Source of the DNA: an uncultured Sphingomonadaceae bacterium
Lineage (GTDB): Bacteria > Pseudomonadota > Alphaproteobacteria > Sphingomonadales > Sphingomonadaceae
Length of the DNA: 64,000 nt
Direction of reading: 5' to 3'
Assembly: GCA_947499975.1 (NCBI GenBank)
Contig: CANMQE010000001.1
Span: forward strand, 1,178,001-1,242,000
Shown piece by piece: positions 7,469 to 16,231 of the stretch. The position numbers were made by a program, and so were the translations under genes. The notes under the pieces were generated by a model. It saw nothing but the letters and a program-made list of their open reading frames with translations. It did no database searches and had not been told where the DNA came from. The stretch's first letter is position 1. Each line of letters starts with the position of its first letter.

Positions 7469-7987
7469 ATGCGCACACGCCCCGCCTTCTGGTTTTGGCA
7501 CCGCTGGTTTGGCATCCTTGGCGGGGCGTGGCTCATCCTGCTGGCGATCACCGGTTGTGCCATCGCGTGGTATGACGAGCTGGACGGCTTGCAGAACCCT
7601 GACCTGCGCCATGCCCCGGTTGTCGCAGGTGAGGCAGCACCGATTGATGCCGTGGTGGCCAGTGCCAGGGAAGCTCTGCCGGGTTTCGAACCGAACAACA
7701 TCCTTCTCGCGCCGGAGCCTGACCGCACCCACTGGCTGCTGGGGCGCCAGACCTTGCCCGATGGAACGGCCCGCCCGGTACAGGCTTTTGTCGAGCCTGG
7801 CTCGGCGCAGGTCGCAGGCTGGCGCGAGAGCGGCGTGATCAGCCTGCACCGCCACCATGTGCCGGACTTGCTTTACGGCCTCCATACAGACCTGCTTCTG
7901 GGAGAGATCGGCATCGTCTTCGTCGGTCTCCTGTCGCTCGCCTGGCTATTCGATCATTTCCTGTCCCTTCCCCTCGCCTCCCCTTGA
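7469..7987 (+). pseudogene. truncated PepSY-associated membrane protein
   Basis: 172 residues beginning with a membrane helix (FWFWHRWFGILGGAWLILLAITGC), a periplasmic PepSY-like part, and a second helix (LLLGEIGIVFVGLLSLAWLF), ending abruptly at DHFLSLPLASP. Homologous PepSY_TM reductase-like proteins are usually 350-450 residues and continue with a second PepSY unit and two more helices. Here no related sequence follows in any frame up to the convergent gene at 8129. I read it as a 3'-deleted remnant, though a short functional variant cannot be excluded. It lies 75 bp after the SIP gene in the same direction. Confidence 0.6.
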
Positions 7988-8128
7988 TGGCCCATCACTG
8001 GACTGGCCGCGCGAAAGGGACATGCTGATCTCTACTCGGTAGGACAGATTAGCGCGATGGAGGCTCCTACCTTGCAATAGCATGTGCCGGTTTCGGTCGC
8101 CCGAAGCTGGCCGCGATGGATGTCGCCG

Positions 8129-9454
8129 TCAGACCTGTGACTGGCCAGGAAGTGGCGCGTTCGAATCTTGGGCAGGCTCGCTCGATATGGGTTCCCGAGC
8201 CCGCCAGATCGCGATCCCGATAGCGAGAGAGAAAGCGAACCAGAAGATCGCCGCGAAAGGCGCTTCGTTACCGGCCACGAGCCGCACCACAAGCGTCAGG
8301 CCAAGCGCGGCGGGCGCACCCCAAACCACCGCGTGCCAAGCGGCTCTCAAACGCGGCTCCTGAATCCCGCGCCGGCGTCGCTTGCCGAGCCAGATGAAGG
8401 TGCCTGTCGCGCAGACAGCGGTGAGCGCAATTCCGAAAAGGATGTAGGCAATTTTGACGATCAGGCCTCCGTAATTCCCAAAATGGAGATTGTAGATCGA
8501 GGCGGCAGCCTGTTGGCCAAGCGAGCCATCGGCAAGTCCGGCAGTTCCGGTAAATGTGCCGTCTGCGGTGAAACCGTAATACTCTCCGAAGATCAGGCGC
8601 TGACCGTGCGCGCCGACCATCTGCATGTGCTGGCCAGCCGTCCCCGGATCGTGGAGGATGGCATAGGTCACTTCTACGTCCGGATGCGAAGCGCTCATGT
8701 ATGATAAGGCAGTTGCCACATCTGGCATGCCTGCGCGGGCTGGATCTGCGTCCGGCTCATCGCCGAACAGCGGGGCATACACCGCTTCGACATCCCCTCC
8801 GTAACTTGCTGTCGCAATGCCGTAGGCGGCCAGCGATGCCAGGCCGATGATGGCCCCTGTCAGCGCGATGGCGAGCGTGAATGGCAAGGTCCAGACACTC
8901 AGCCTGTTGTGCCAGTCTGCAAGGGCAACCCCTCCCTTGTTGCGAGAGCGCAGGCGAAATGCATCGCGGAAAATCCTGGGATGCGCGATGATGCCCGTAA
9001 CCGCCAGGGCAATCATCATCGCGCCCAGCAGACCCACGATACTGATACCTATCAGCGTCGGAAGGTTCAGCGTGTAGTGTAGGCCGTAGAGAAATTCGGA
9101 CCAGGCGTTTTCTTCGGGAACCATGACCCTACCATCCGCATTGACGTGCACCGCCTGCGTATCGGTCGTGATCGTGGTCCTTGGCAGTTCCTCCACTGGC
9201 ATGTGAACATAAAGATGCGTGGTTGGCTGGTCCTCCCCAGCGATTACTGCCTCGACGGCGCGCTGCACGGCGGCGGGGCTGATTTCGCTCATTTCCGGCG
9301 CGTGCGGTTGTTCGAAGCGCTGCCATTCCTCGTATAGCACCAGGACCGTGCCCGTGAGGCAGACGAGATACAGCAGCGCACCACCAATCAGGCCAATGGC
9401 TGCATGCGCCGATAGCCCGCGCTTGACGGTGGAAGGGTCGATAGTGAGGGTCAT
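8129..9454 (-). CDS. PepSY-domain membrane reductase (FoxB/PiuB-like)
   Basis: 441-residue inner-membrane protein with the four-helix PepSY_TM plan: helix 1 about 15-42 (LIGGALLYLVCLTGTVLVLYEEW), a periplasmic PepSY segment, helices around 133-160 (GISIVGLLGAMMIALAVTG) and 190-212, a second PepSY segment with YAILHDPGTAGQ, and C-terminal helices near 350-375 and 395-420. Conserved histidines at helix ends (YGLHYTLNLP, ADWHNRLSVW, YNLHFGNYGG) fit heme-type coordination proposed for periplasmic ferrisiderophore reductases. It is the last gene of a leftward unit starting with a TonB siderophore receptor. GGAGG lies just upstream of ATG 9454, 4 bp after the preceding stop. Confidence 0.88.
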   Translation of the reverse strand: MTLTIDPSTVKRGLSAHAAIGLIGGALLYLVCLTGTVLVLYEEWQRFEQPHAPEMSEISPAAVQRAVEAVIAGEDQPTTHLYVHMPVEELPRTTITTDTQAVHVNADGRVMVPEENAWSEFLYGLHYTLNLPTLIGISIVGLLGAMMIALAVTGIIAHPRIFRDAFRLRSRNKGGVALADWHNRLSVWTLPFTLAIALTGAIIGLASLAAYGIATASYGGDVEAVYAPLFGDEPDADPARAGMPDVATALSYMSASHPDVEVTYAILHDPGTAGQHMQMVGAHGQRLIFGEYYGFTADGTFTGTAGLADGSLGQQAAASIYNLHFGNYGGLIVKIAYILFGIALTAVCATGTFIWLGKRRRRGIQEPRLRAAWHAVVWGAPAALGLTLVVRLVAGNEAPFAAIFWFAFSLAIGIAIWRAREPISSEPAQDSNAPLPGQSQV

Positions 9455-9458
9455 GCGG

Positions 9459-10028
9459 TCAACCTCCGGCTATGAGTGCAGGAACGAGCGGGAGACTTGT
9501 CGCCATGAGCGCCATGATCTGCTGGCGCCGGGTTTCGAGCATGAGCATGATCGTGGCAAGCACGCCCCAGACGAGGGGAACAGCAAAAAGCGCAGTGGCG
9601 TTGGCATCGGCCTCGGACCAACCGAGGCCAAGCGTGCCGGCGCGTAGGGCGATCGCCAGGGCGACCGACGCAGCAAAGCCCGCGACGATCACCAGCGCGA
9701 AGGTGACAAGCCGTTTCCCGATCTGAAGATGCCCATTCCCATTGGGCAACATGCGCACCCGGCGATCGGGGCTCTTGCTGCGACCAGCCGGCGAGGTGGC
9801 GGCTGCCCATCCCAGGATCGCCGCCGCCAGTCCCATCGCCACGAGCGAGACCACAGACATGCCCCACGCACCTGCCGCGATCCCGCCAGCAACGCACGCT
9901 GCCAGCAGCAGAGCCCAGCCAATCAGGTTCGCGATGGTCGATCGATGCTTGAGCGACCATGACACTCGCAGAACGCCGACCCCGCAAATCGCCGCGGCCG
10001 ATCCTGTCCAGAGCAGAGAATCCGTCAT
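9459..10028 (-). CDS. integral membrane protein of the siderophore-uptake operon
   Basis: 189 residues with about five hydrophobic segments (WTGSAAAICGVGVLRVSW, NLIGWALLLAACVAGGIAAG, VVSLVAMGLAAAILGWA, VTFALVIVAGFAASVALAIA, ATALFAVPLVWGVLATIMLML). I do not recognise a characterised family; similar hydrophobic proteins often sit between a TonB receptor and a PepSY reductase. ATG at 10028 overlaps the receptor stop by one base (TGATG), so translation is coupled. A longer frame upstream lies inside the receptor gene and is not used. Possibly a partner of the PepSY protein. Confidence 0.75.
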   Translation of the reverse strand: MTDSLLWTGSAAAICGVGVLRVSWSLKHRSTIANLIGWALLLAACVAGGIAAGAWGMSVVSLVAMGLAAAILGWAAATSPAGRSKSPDRRVRMLPNGNGHLQIGKRLVTFALVIVAGFAASVALAIALRAGTLGLGWSEADANATALFAVPLVWGVLATIMLMLETRRQQIMALMATSLPLVPALIAGG

Positions 10029-12139
10029 CAGAAACGGCGCGTCAGCGTTGCGTAAACGTTGCGGTCGGCGCCCTGGAAACAGTCGCCCCTGGCAAGACAT
10101 GCCGAGTAGTATCCGTCATCGAACAGATTGGTCGCGTTGAGGGCGAGGCTCCAGTCGTTCCAGGACAGTTCGGCAACCGCATCCACCAGCGTGTGGTCCG
10201 GTGTCACGATGCCATCGGGAAAAGCGGCGCCGTAAGAGATGTTTTCGCCTGCATGGCGCACACCGCCGCCGAGCAGCAATGTCACGTCGTTGCCTAGGTG
10301 GAATGGCCGGGTGAGCCAGAGGGAGGCATTCGTCTTCGGGACATTGTCCAGTTGCCGGTCGGTGCCCTCGATTTCGGCCTCGTTATAGCTGAAATTCGCG
10401 ATCACCGTGAGGTCTCCCGGTAACCTCGCGCTGGCCGAAGCTTCGAAGCCCCGCGAGAAAGACTCCCCCGCCTGGATCTGATCGGTGGGATCGGGGGTGG
10501 AATCGTCGCTTATCGGACGACCGCTCTCGCGAATGTCATAGGCGGTCAGCGTTATCAGGACATCGTCCATGGGGTGAATTTTCAGGCCAGCTTCCCATTG
10601 TTCGCCCTGCTTGGGCACGAACGGCGTGCCATCGCTTGTCGCCCCGGCAATCGGCTCGAAGCTCTCGGTATAGCTGACGAATGGGGAGACGCCTGAGAAC
10701 ACTTCGGCAATGATGCCGGCCCGGAAGGAGGTAGCGCTGGAATTGATCGTTTCGGCGCCGAAGCTGCTAACCGTCACATTGTCGCGCCGCGCGCCAAGCA
10801 CAAGCGATACGCGATCGAAGAAACGGATCTGGTCCTGCACATAGAAGCCGAGCTGTTCGGTTTCGGTGTCCTGCGTACTTCCGAAGATGAAGCCCGGATC
10901 GCCTGCACGTGGAATGTCGAAGCCGAAATCTGACAGAGCGCCGTAATCGATGTCGTAGATATCGATCGTTTCGAGCGCGAGGCCATCTTCCTTGCGCACC
11001 CGGTTCCACGCGTAATCCACGCCGGTAAGCAGGATGTGCTCGATGTTGTCGCCGGTGCTGAAATTGAACTGGATGTTGTTGTCGGTAGAGGCGACTTCCA
11101 TCGCGGCGTAACTGCCGCTGGCGTAGTTGCCGATGATGCGCCGATCTTCGTCGAGATAGGGGTTGGCCGGGTTGGAATAGCTATTCGGATAGTGGGTGAA
11201 GTAGGTCAGATCGCTGTCGATGTATCGAGCACGCATGTTGAGGCGCACATTGTCGGAGAAGTTCTGGCGAAACAGCGCCGTTCCTTGCGCCAGGCGACCG
11301 TCGTAGCGGTCGTAGCCCGGCTTTCCGATAAAAAGATCCCGGGGCAGCTGACCATTGGGATTGGGCAGGATAGTCCCAACCAGCGGGAGGAACTGCGAGG
11401 TCGAGCCGCCGTCATCCTCCTGGTAAAGACCGATGAGCGTTAGCTCGGTATCCATGCTGGGTGCAAAGGTCAGCGACGGGGAAACAAGGACGCGGTCGTC
11501 GGCCACGAAGTCGGTCTGCGTGCCACTGTCGCGAACGCGCGCCACCACGCGCCCTGCCAGCGTATCGCCAATCGGTCCGGTGAAGTCTGCCAGCGCCTCG
11601 ATGCGATCATGCGACCCGTAACGGACCGAAACTTCGCCCCTTGGTGAAAACTCCGGGGTCTTGGAGACGAGGTTGATAATTCCGCCCAGCGAACCCGAGC
11701 CGAACAGGACGGACGAGGGGCCACGAATAACCTCGATCTGGCTGAAATTGTAGGGATCGGCGCGAATGCTGGCGTAGAAGCTGAAAATGTCGCGCATCCC
11801 ATCGCGAAACTGCAGGGCATCGACGCCGCGCACGAACCCGCCATCGACGCGCCCATCCGGGCCATAAGGGTTCGAATGAACGCCGGCGACATAATTCAAT
11901 GTGTCGGAGATCGAGATCGCACCCTGCGCCTCGTAGAGTTCAGCCGGCACGACCGTTACAGGTTGCGGCACTTCGATCGCGGGAACGGCGGTCTTGGTAG
12001 CGCCTTCGCTCTGCAGCCTATCCCCGGTGACGATAATCTGATCTCGATCGGGCAGATCGGAAGACACAACTTCCTGCGCGAATGCGGCGTTGGAGACGAG
12101 TGCGCTGCTGGCGAGCAGGAGCGTCATGGCAAACTTCAT
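10028..12139 (-). CDS. TonB-dependent siderophore receptor
   Basis: 703-residue outer-membrane receptor. A signal peptide (MKFAMTLLLASSALVSNAAF) is followed by a TonB-box region, a plug domain (about 50-170, with RGVDALQFRDGMRD and IEVIRGPSSVLFGSGSLGG), and a 22-strand type barrel ending in the aromatic C-terminus NVYATLTRRF. No N-terminal signalling (STN) domain is present, so it is not of the FecA/FpvA type. FhuA/FhuE-like plug motifs suggest a hydroxamate or similar ferric siderophore, but the substrate cannot be read from sequence. It leads a leftward unit with a membrane protein and PepSY reductase, preceded by two Fur-like palindromes at 12175-12214. Confidence 0.92.
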   Translation of the reverse strand: MKFAMTLLLASSALVSNAAFAQEVVSSDLPDRDQIIVTGDRLQSEGATKTAVPAIEVPQPVTVVPAELYEAQGAISISDTLNYVAGVHSNPYGPDGRVDGGFVRGVDALQFRDGMRDIFSFYASIRADPYNFSQIEVIRGPSSVLFGSGSLGGIINLVSKTPEFSPRGEVSVRYGSHDRIEALADFTGPIGDTLAGRVVARVRDSGTQTDFVADDRVLVSPSLTFAPSMDTELTLIGLYQEDDGGSTSQFLPLVGTILPNPNGQLPRDLFIGKPGYDRYDGRLAQGTALFRQNFSDNVRLNMRARYIDSDLTYFTHYPNSYSNPANPYLDEDRRIIGNYASGSYAAMEVASTDNNIQFNFSTGDNIEHILLTGVDYAWNRVRKEDGLALETIDIYDIDYGALSDFGFDIPRAGDPGFIFGSTQDTETEQLGFYVQDQIRFFDRVSLVLGARRDNVTVSSFGAETINSSATSFRAGIIAEVFSGVSPFVSYTESFEPIAGATSDGTPFVPKQGEQWEAGLKIHPMDDVLITLTAYDIRESGRPISDDSTPDPTDQIQAGESFSRGFEASASARLPGDLTVIANFSYNEAEIEGTDRQLDNVPKTNASLWLTRPFHLGNDVTLLLGGGVRHAGENISYGAAFPDGIVTPDHTLVDAVAELSWNDWSLALNATNLFDDGYYSACLARGDCFQGADRNVYATLTRRF

Positions 12140-12174
12140 CTAAAATTCCCTCACTATTGGCTCGTTCGCGTTTC

Positions 12175-12214
12175 TGCGAATCATTAGCAGCCGGACTAGT
12201 GCGAAGGATTCGCA
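12175..12214 (-). promoter_or_regulatory. two Fur-like palindromes upstream of the TonB receptor
   Basis: TGCGAATCATTAGCA (12175-12189) and TGCGAAGGATTCGCA (12200-12214) are 15-bp palindromes of the TGCnAAnnnTTnGCA type, centred 25 bp apart and starting 36 bp upstream of the receptor ATG. The second is flanked by ATTAGCA, shared with the operator at 6577-6597. Iron-dependent repression by the Fur protein encoded at 28171 is the likely reading. Confidence 0.55.
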
Positions 12215-12372
12215 TTAGCAATAGAAGTTATGCCTTTTGGCAAATCGCCAAGATCGAGGTGCTCGCTCGGTATTTGAGGCGAAGTTATCGCTCGCGCGGG
12301 ATCTAGGTGAGCGAACGACCCTTGGGCTGTGAGTCAATGCGTCAGCGCGCAGGGATGCGCAGGATCAAGGCC

Positions 12373-13608
12373 TCACGCCTTCGCCGGTTTTTCCCGCGTG
12401 GCGATGGCGAAGCCTGCCACGCTGACGGTGCTGGCCACCAGTACGGCCAGCGCGGCGCCGGTTGCGCCCAGCCAGTCGATCAGCCACGGCAGCGTTAGCA
12501 GTCCGGCCACAGTAGGCACGGCGCGCAGCACGAAATTGGTGATCGCCCGCCCGCTCGCCACCAGCAGCGCCTCAAGACTTGCGCCTGCCAGTTCCAGCGA
12601 GGCGGCAGCCGCCAGCAGGATCATCGGCCAATATGCCGCCAGGTAAGCGTCTCCGGCGATGGCGATGATGATCCAGTCGCCAGCAAGCATGCCCAAAGCC
12701 ACCACCAGCACGCCAGTGATGATGGCGATGCGGGTGATCCTGCCGGTCAGCGCACGCGCGCCTTCAGGATTGCGTACCAGTTCGGGATAGACGGCCCGAA
12801 GCACGGCCTGTGCCAGTTTCAGCAACCCTTCCCCCAGTTGCGCCGCCACGCGGTAGATGCCCGCCAGCGCCGCGCCGCCGATGGCGCCTGTCAGCAGCAC
12901 AAGCAATTGCCTGCTGGCGATGGTCAGCATCCCTGTAAGGCTTGTGCCCACGACAAAGCGCCACGCCCCTTGCTGAAGCGCGGGCAGCCGCGCCAGGCTG
13001 TAGCTGCGCCAATGGATCGCCTCCGTGCGCGCGGCCATGCGCCAGTACATCGCCGCCGTCGCCAGTTCGGCAATGCCCCACACCAGCAGGAAAGCGGTGA
13101 TGGACGGTGACACGGCCACGACGATACCCGCTCCGATCGCGCGCATGATGCTGGTGGTGGCATCGGCCGCGGCGGCACGGGCGTATTTGTCATGCAGGCG
13201 CAAAAGCCCCGTGGGAGTGGAACGGATGGAAATCAGCGATGCGAGCGTGAACAGGAACGTCGGCATGCGCAGATCGGGCGCGATGGGCAGCCAGTCGCCC
13301 GCCAGCAGCAGTATAAGCGCCGCCGCCGCTGCACCCACGATGATGGTGACGCTGTCCAGCGCAAGGGCAAAGCCGGTCGCCTGCTTGCGCCCTTCGTCAT
13401 CCTGGCCCCAGCGGATCACGGCCTGCCATGTCTGGAAGCTGGTGAAGCCCACCACCAGCTGCGCAAAGGTGAAAGCGATCACGAACTGGCCGAACCCGTC
13501 CAGCCCCAGCGCGCGCGTGGCCAGCGCCAGGTACACGATGCTGAGCACGGCATTGATGCCGCGCGCACCCATCAGCCAGCCGGTGTTCTGTAGCGCGCGA
13601 CGCATCAT
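12373..13608 (-). CDS. polysaccharide flippase-like membrane protein (MATE/PST superfamily)
   Basis: 411-residue polytopic protein with about 12 hydrophobic helices, starting MMRRALQNTGWLMGARGINAVLSIVYLALATRALG. This N-terminal pattern (short basic start, a long first helix, then GLDGFGQFVIAFTFAQLV) is typical of Wzx/RfbX-type lipopolysaccharide or oligosaccharide flippases. Such proteins move lipid-linked sugars across the inner membrane. No polysaccharide cluster lies beside it, so the substrate is open. Two adjacent ATGs (13608, 13605) are possible starts; an open extension upstream overlaps the promoter side of the divergent VOC gene and is not used. Confidence 0.8.
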   Translation of the reverse strand: MMRRALQNTGWLMGARGINAVLSIVYLALATRALGLDGFGQFVIAFTFAQLVVGFTSFQTWQAVIRWGQDDEGRKQATGFALALDSVTIIVGAAAAALILLLAGDWLPIAPDLRMPTFLFTLASLISIRSTPTGLLRLHDKYARAAAADATTSIMRAIGAGIVVAVSPSITAFLLVWGIAELATAAMYWRMAARTEAIHWRSYSLARLPALQQGAWRFVVGTSLTGMLTIASRQLLVLLTGAIGGAALAGIYRVAAQLGEGLLKLAQAVLRAVYPELVRNPEGARALTGRITRIAIITGVLVVALGMLAGDWIIIAIAGDAYLAAYWPMILLAAAASLELAGASLEALLVASGRAITNFVLRAVPTVAGLLTLPWLIDWLGATGAALAVLVASTVSVAGFAIATREKPAKA

Positions 13609-13688
13609 CGCGCCGCACTGCCCCACTGCGCCGGGAATTGCAAAAGCGATTCTTTCCCGACATGACGGTAGCGCGAGGGAGAACAAAC

Positions 13689-14081
13689 ATGGACATACCC
13701 ACCACGCGGCTGGCGTTTTTCAAGCTGAACGTCGCCGATATTGAGAAAGCGCGCACATTCTGGGAAGGTGCCTTCGGCTTTCACGTCACAAGAACGTATG
13801 ACGAGGACAGCTTCATCGAACACATCATGGCGCTGCCCTCGCAAGGCGAAGCGGGGCCAAGCCTGATGCTGGTGCAGATGAAGCCCGCGCGCGACATGCC
13901 CGTGGGCCCGGGGCACGGCCCGGTAGGACTGGTGTGCGACGATATCGCCGCCAGCCACGCCCATGCCGTTGAGGCAGGTGCGCAAGCGCTGATGGATCCT
14001 GTCGACGTGGGCGGCGTGATCGTGTCCATGCTGAAATCGCCGCAAGGCCACGAGATCGAGCTGGTGCAGCCGCTGGGCTAA
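13689..14081 (+). CDS. VOC-family (glyoxalase/dioxygenase fold) protein
   Basis: 130 residues with two beta-alpha-beta-beta-beta modules: MDIPTTRLAFFKLNVADIEKARTFWEGAFGF and GPVGLVCDDIAASHAHAVEAGAQALMDPV, ending in HEIELVQPLG. Candidate metal-ligand positions of the fold are partly present (the Glu in HEIELVQ). Substrate unknown; this superfamily includes glyoxalases, extradiol dioxygenases and antibiotic-binding proteins. ATG at 13689 follows GAGGGAG. It diverges from the flippase gene and converges on the MFS transporter gene. Confidence 0.8.
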   Translation: MDIPTTRLAFFKLNVADIEKARTFWEGAFGFHVTRTYDEDSFIEHIMALPSQGEAGPSLMLVQMKPARDMPVGPGHGPVGLVCDDIAASHAHAVEAGAQALMDPVDVGGVIVSMLKSPQGHEIELVQPLG

Positions 14082-14099
14082 CCCGCAGCGCGGCCCGTA

Positions 14100-15467
14100 T
14101 CAGGCTGCCGCGCGCTGCCTGCCGCCGATGACACCGCCGTTTACCCAGCCCAGCGCGAACACCAGCGCGGCAATCAGCAGTGCCGGTATGGCTGCGATGC
14201 CCAGGATCAGTTCCAGCGGCAGCGTGGCCGCCAGCGCCAGCCCGCCCAGCGCGGGAAACAATATCCCGCCAAGCCTGCCGAACCCGCCAGCCCAGCCGAT
14301 GCCCGACGATCGCATTTCGGGCGGATAGCTGAGCGTCGCGAGATTGTTGATCCCTGTCTGCCCGCCGACCTGGCAGAAGTTCCACACCACCAGCGCGGTG
14401 ACGAACGCCACCGCCAGTTGCGGCGGGATGAAGCCGAGGGACATGACGGCAGCGGCATCCAGCACGAAATACCCCGCGATCAGCCAATAGGGGTTCATCC
14501 GGTCCATCAGCCAGCCCATCACCAGCGTGCCCGCCGCTCCGCCGAAGTAGCCGATGATCATGTAGAGCGCGAAAGTCTTGAGGCTGAGGTTTTCGTACTC
14601 GTACAAAAACGCCGCCAGCCAGTTTGCCAGCAGGGCGATATTACCGAGGCTGAAGAAGCACAGCGCGAAAAGCAGGATCGTCTGCGTGCGATAGCGCGTG
14701 CCGAACATTGCCAGCGGACCGAATTTCGAGACTTCTGCCTGATCGCCCATGTGGAATACCGTGCCGATGGGCACCTGCGCCTGCGGGTCACGCTTGCGAA
14801 TGGCCTCCCCGATGCGCGGATCGCTGCCATTGCGGTTGACGCGGAAGGCAAGGCTTTCGGGCACGAAGAACAGCAGCGTCATCGCGCATAGCGGCACGAC
14901 CCCTCCGATGATGAAAAAGCCTTCCCACCCAAGATCGTCCAGAAACTGGTTCACCAGGATACCGCTGCCCAGATTGCCGCCCGAAAAGCATACCAGCGCG
15001 ATGGACATGAACAGCGCGCGGCGGCGTTTGGGCGTGCTTTCCGAAAGCAGCGCCAGCCCGATCGGCAGCAACGCGGAAAAGAAGATGCCCGCAACGCCGC
15101 GCAGAACAGCCAGCATCTGGAATGTGGTGGCATAGGCGGCCCACAGGGTGAGCGATCCGAACACCAGCAGGCACAGGCCCAGCACGGGCTTGCGCCCTAT
15201 CCTGTCTGCGAGGGGCGGCATCAGGAACGCGCCGATGGCCATGCCGATCTGCTGGTAGTTTACCACCGGCTGCATGTCGGGCGTGGTGCCGCCCAGCCCT
15301 TCCGCGATGGCAGGCAGGATCTTGCCCAGGAAATACATGTCGAACCCGTCGAGGAACAGCACCAGCGATACGATCACCAGCGTGCCGATCTCGCGCGCGC
15401 CGATGTCCTTGTCGTCGATGTAGCTGGCAACGTCGAAGCGTTCGCCCGTGGCGGCGGTGGTGGTCAT
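14100..15467 (-). CDS. MFS transporter, aromatic acid:H+ symporter (AAHS)-like
   Basis: 455-residue major facilitator with 12 predicted helices. The N-terminal helix has FLDGFDMYFLGKILPAIA, the aspartate-containing D-G-[FY]-D motif typical of AAHS-family transporters, and the loop 2-3 motif PPLADRIGRKPVLG is the general MFS signature. A second GYFGGAAGTLVMGWLMDRM repeat lies after helix 8. Substrate is probably an aromatic or other organic acid, but there is no catabolic operon beside it. ATG at 15467 follows GAGGGAGAGC; an upstream in-frame start lacks such a site. Confidence 0.87.
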   Translation of the reverse strand: MTTTAATGERFDVASYIDDKDIGAREIGTLVIVSLVLFLDGFDMYFLGKILPAIAEGLGGTTPDMQPVVNYQQIGMAIGAFLMPPLADRIGRKPVLGLCLLVFGSLTLWAAYATTFQMLAVLRGVAGIFFSALLPIGLALLSESTPKRRRALFMSIALVCFSGGNLGSGILVNQFLDDLGWEGFFIIGGVVPLCAMTLLFFVPESLAFRVNRNGSDPRIGEAIRKRDPQAQVPIGTVFHMGDQAEVSKFGPLAMFGTRYRTQTILLFALCFFSLGNIALLANWLAAFLYEYENLSLKTFALYMIIGYFGGAAGTLVMGWLMDRMNPYWLIAGYFVLDAAAVMSLGFIPPQLAVAFVTALVVWNFCQVGGQTGINNLATLSYPPEMRSSGIGWAGGFGRLGGILFPALGGLALAATLPLELILGIAAIPALLIAALVFALGWVNGGVIGGRQRAAA

Positions 15468-15512
15468 GCTCTCTCCCTCGGCCGGGAGATTGACCATGTC
15501 CGCCCGCTCAGG

Positions 15513-16187
15513 TCAATCGGCAGATTCCAGTGCCGGCTGGGGATTGTTGGGCACGAGGATCAGTTCGCCCTGTTCGATGCGCACCGATGCCAGCCGCGAA
15601 AGCAGGTTCATCCCGATCACGTTCGTCTCGCCCAGTCCCGGCGCGATCACGGCGTCAAGGCCATTGGCGGCCACATTGCCGAAGCGCAGCGATTCTATAT
15701 TGGTGAGATGCGCCGCCACCGCGCCATTAGCCGTCTGCAGGCGGATGGGAAGACCGCCGCCGCGCGCTTCCAGCCCCGCGGCCTGCGCCGTCTGTTCGGA
15801 AACCGCCGTCAGCGTGGCGCCGGTATCCACAAGGAACGGGGCGCGATGGCCGTTCACCTCGGCCTCCAGCCAGTAATGTCCGTCGCGCGACTGGGTGATG
15901 CGTGTTTCGCCGCCCACCACCACCTGTTCGGGCATGCCGATCTCCGGCACGGCCATGGAAAAGCGCGGATCGAGGCGCGACAGTTGCAACACCACCAGCA
16001 CCAGCACGCCCATCAGCACCAGCGTACTCGCGTAGCGAAGCAGCCTGCCCAGCGCGGGGATGCGGCGGATCAGTAGGGAACCAAGCACGCCCGCCGCCAT
16101 TGCCACCACGGCAGCCATCAGCAGGCCCGATTGCGGGATCTCGCGAATGGTCATGGCGAGCTGATCGAAGATGGCCGCGAAGTCCAT
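15513..16187 (-). CDS. membrane-anchored retropepsin-like aspartic protease (TIGR02281 type)
   Basis: 224 residues: two N-terminal membrane helices (about 20-40 and 50-68, TLVLMGVLVLVVLQL), then a periplasmic domain with the catalytic signature FLVDTGATLTAVS near residue 118 and a later NVIGMNLLSRL flap/strand motif. This single-copy retropepsin fold must dimerise to form an active site. Related bacterial proteins are clan AA aspartic proteases of unknown substrate. It precedes the MFS gene by 45 bp in the same direction, but a functional link is not evident. Confidence 0.85.
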   Translation of the reverse strand: MDFAAIFDQLAMTIREIPQSGLLMAAVVAMAAGVLGSLLIRRIPALGRLLRYASTLVLMGVLVLVVLQLSRLDPRFSMAVPEIGMPEQVVVGGETRITQSRDGHYWLEAEVNGHRAPFLVDTGATLTAVSEQTAQAAGLEARGGGLPIRLQTANGAVAAHLTNIESLRFGNVAANGLDAVIAPGLGETNVIGMNLLSRLASVRIEQGELILVPNNPQPALESAD

Positions 16188-16231
16188 GGCGGTTTATATA
16201 GGGCCTTGCGCCAGCTTTTGCGACGGTGGAC

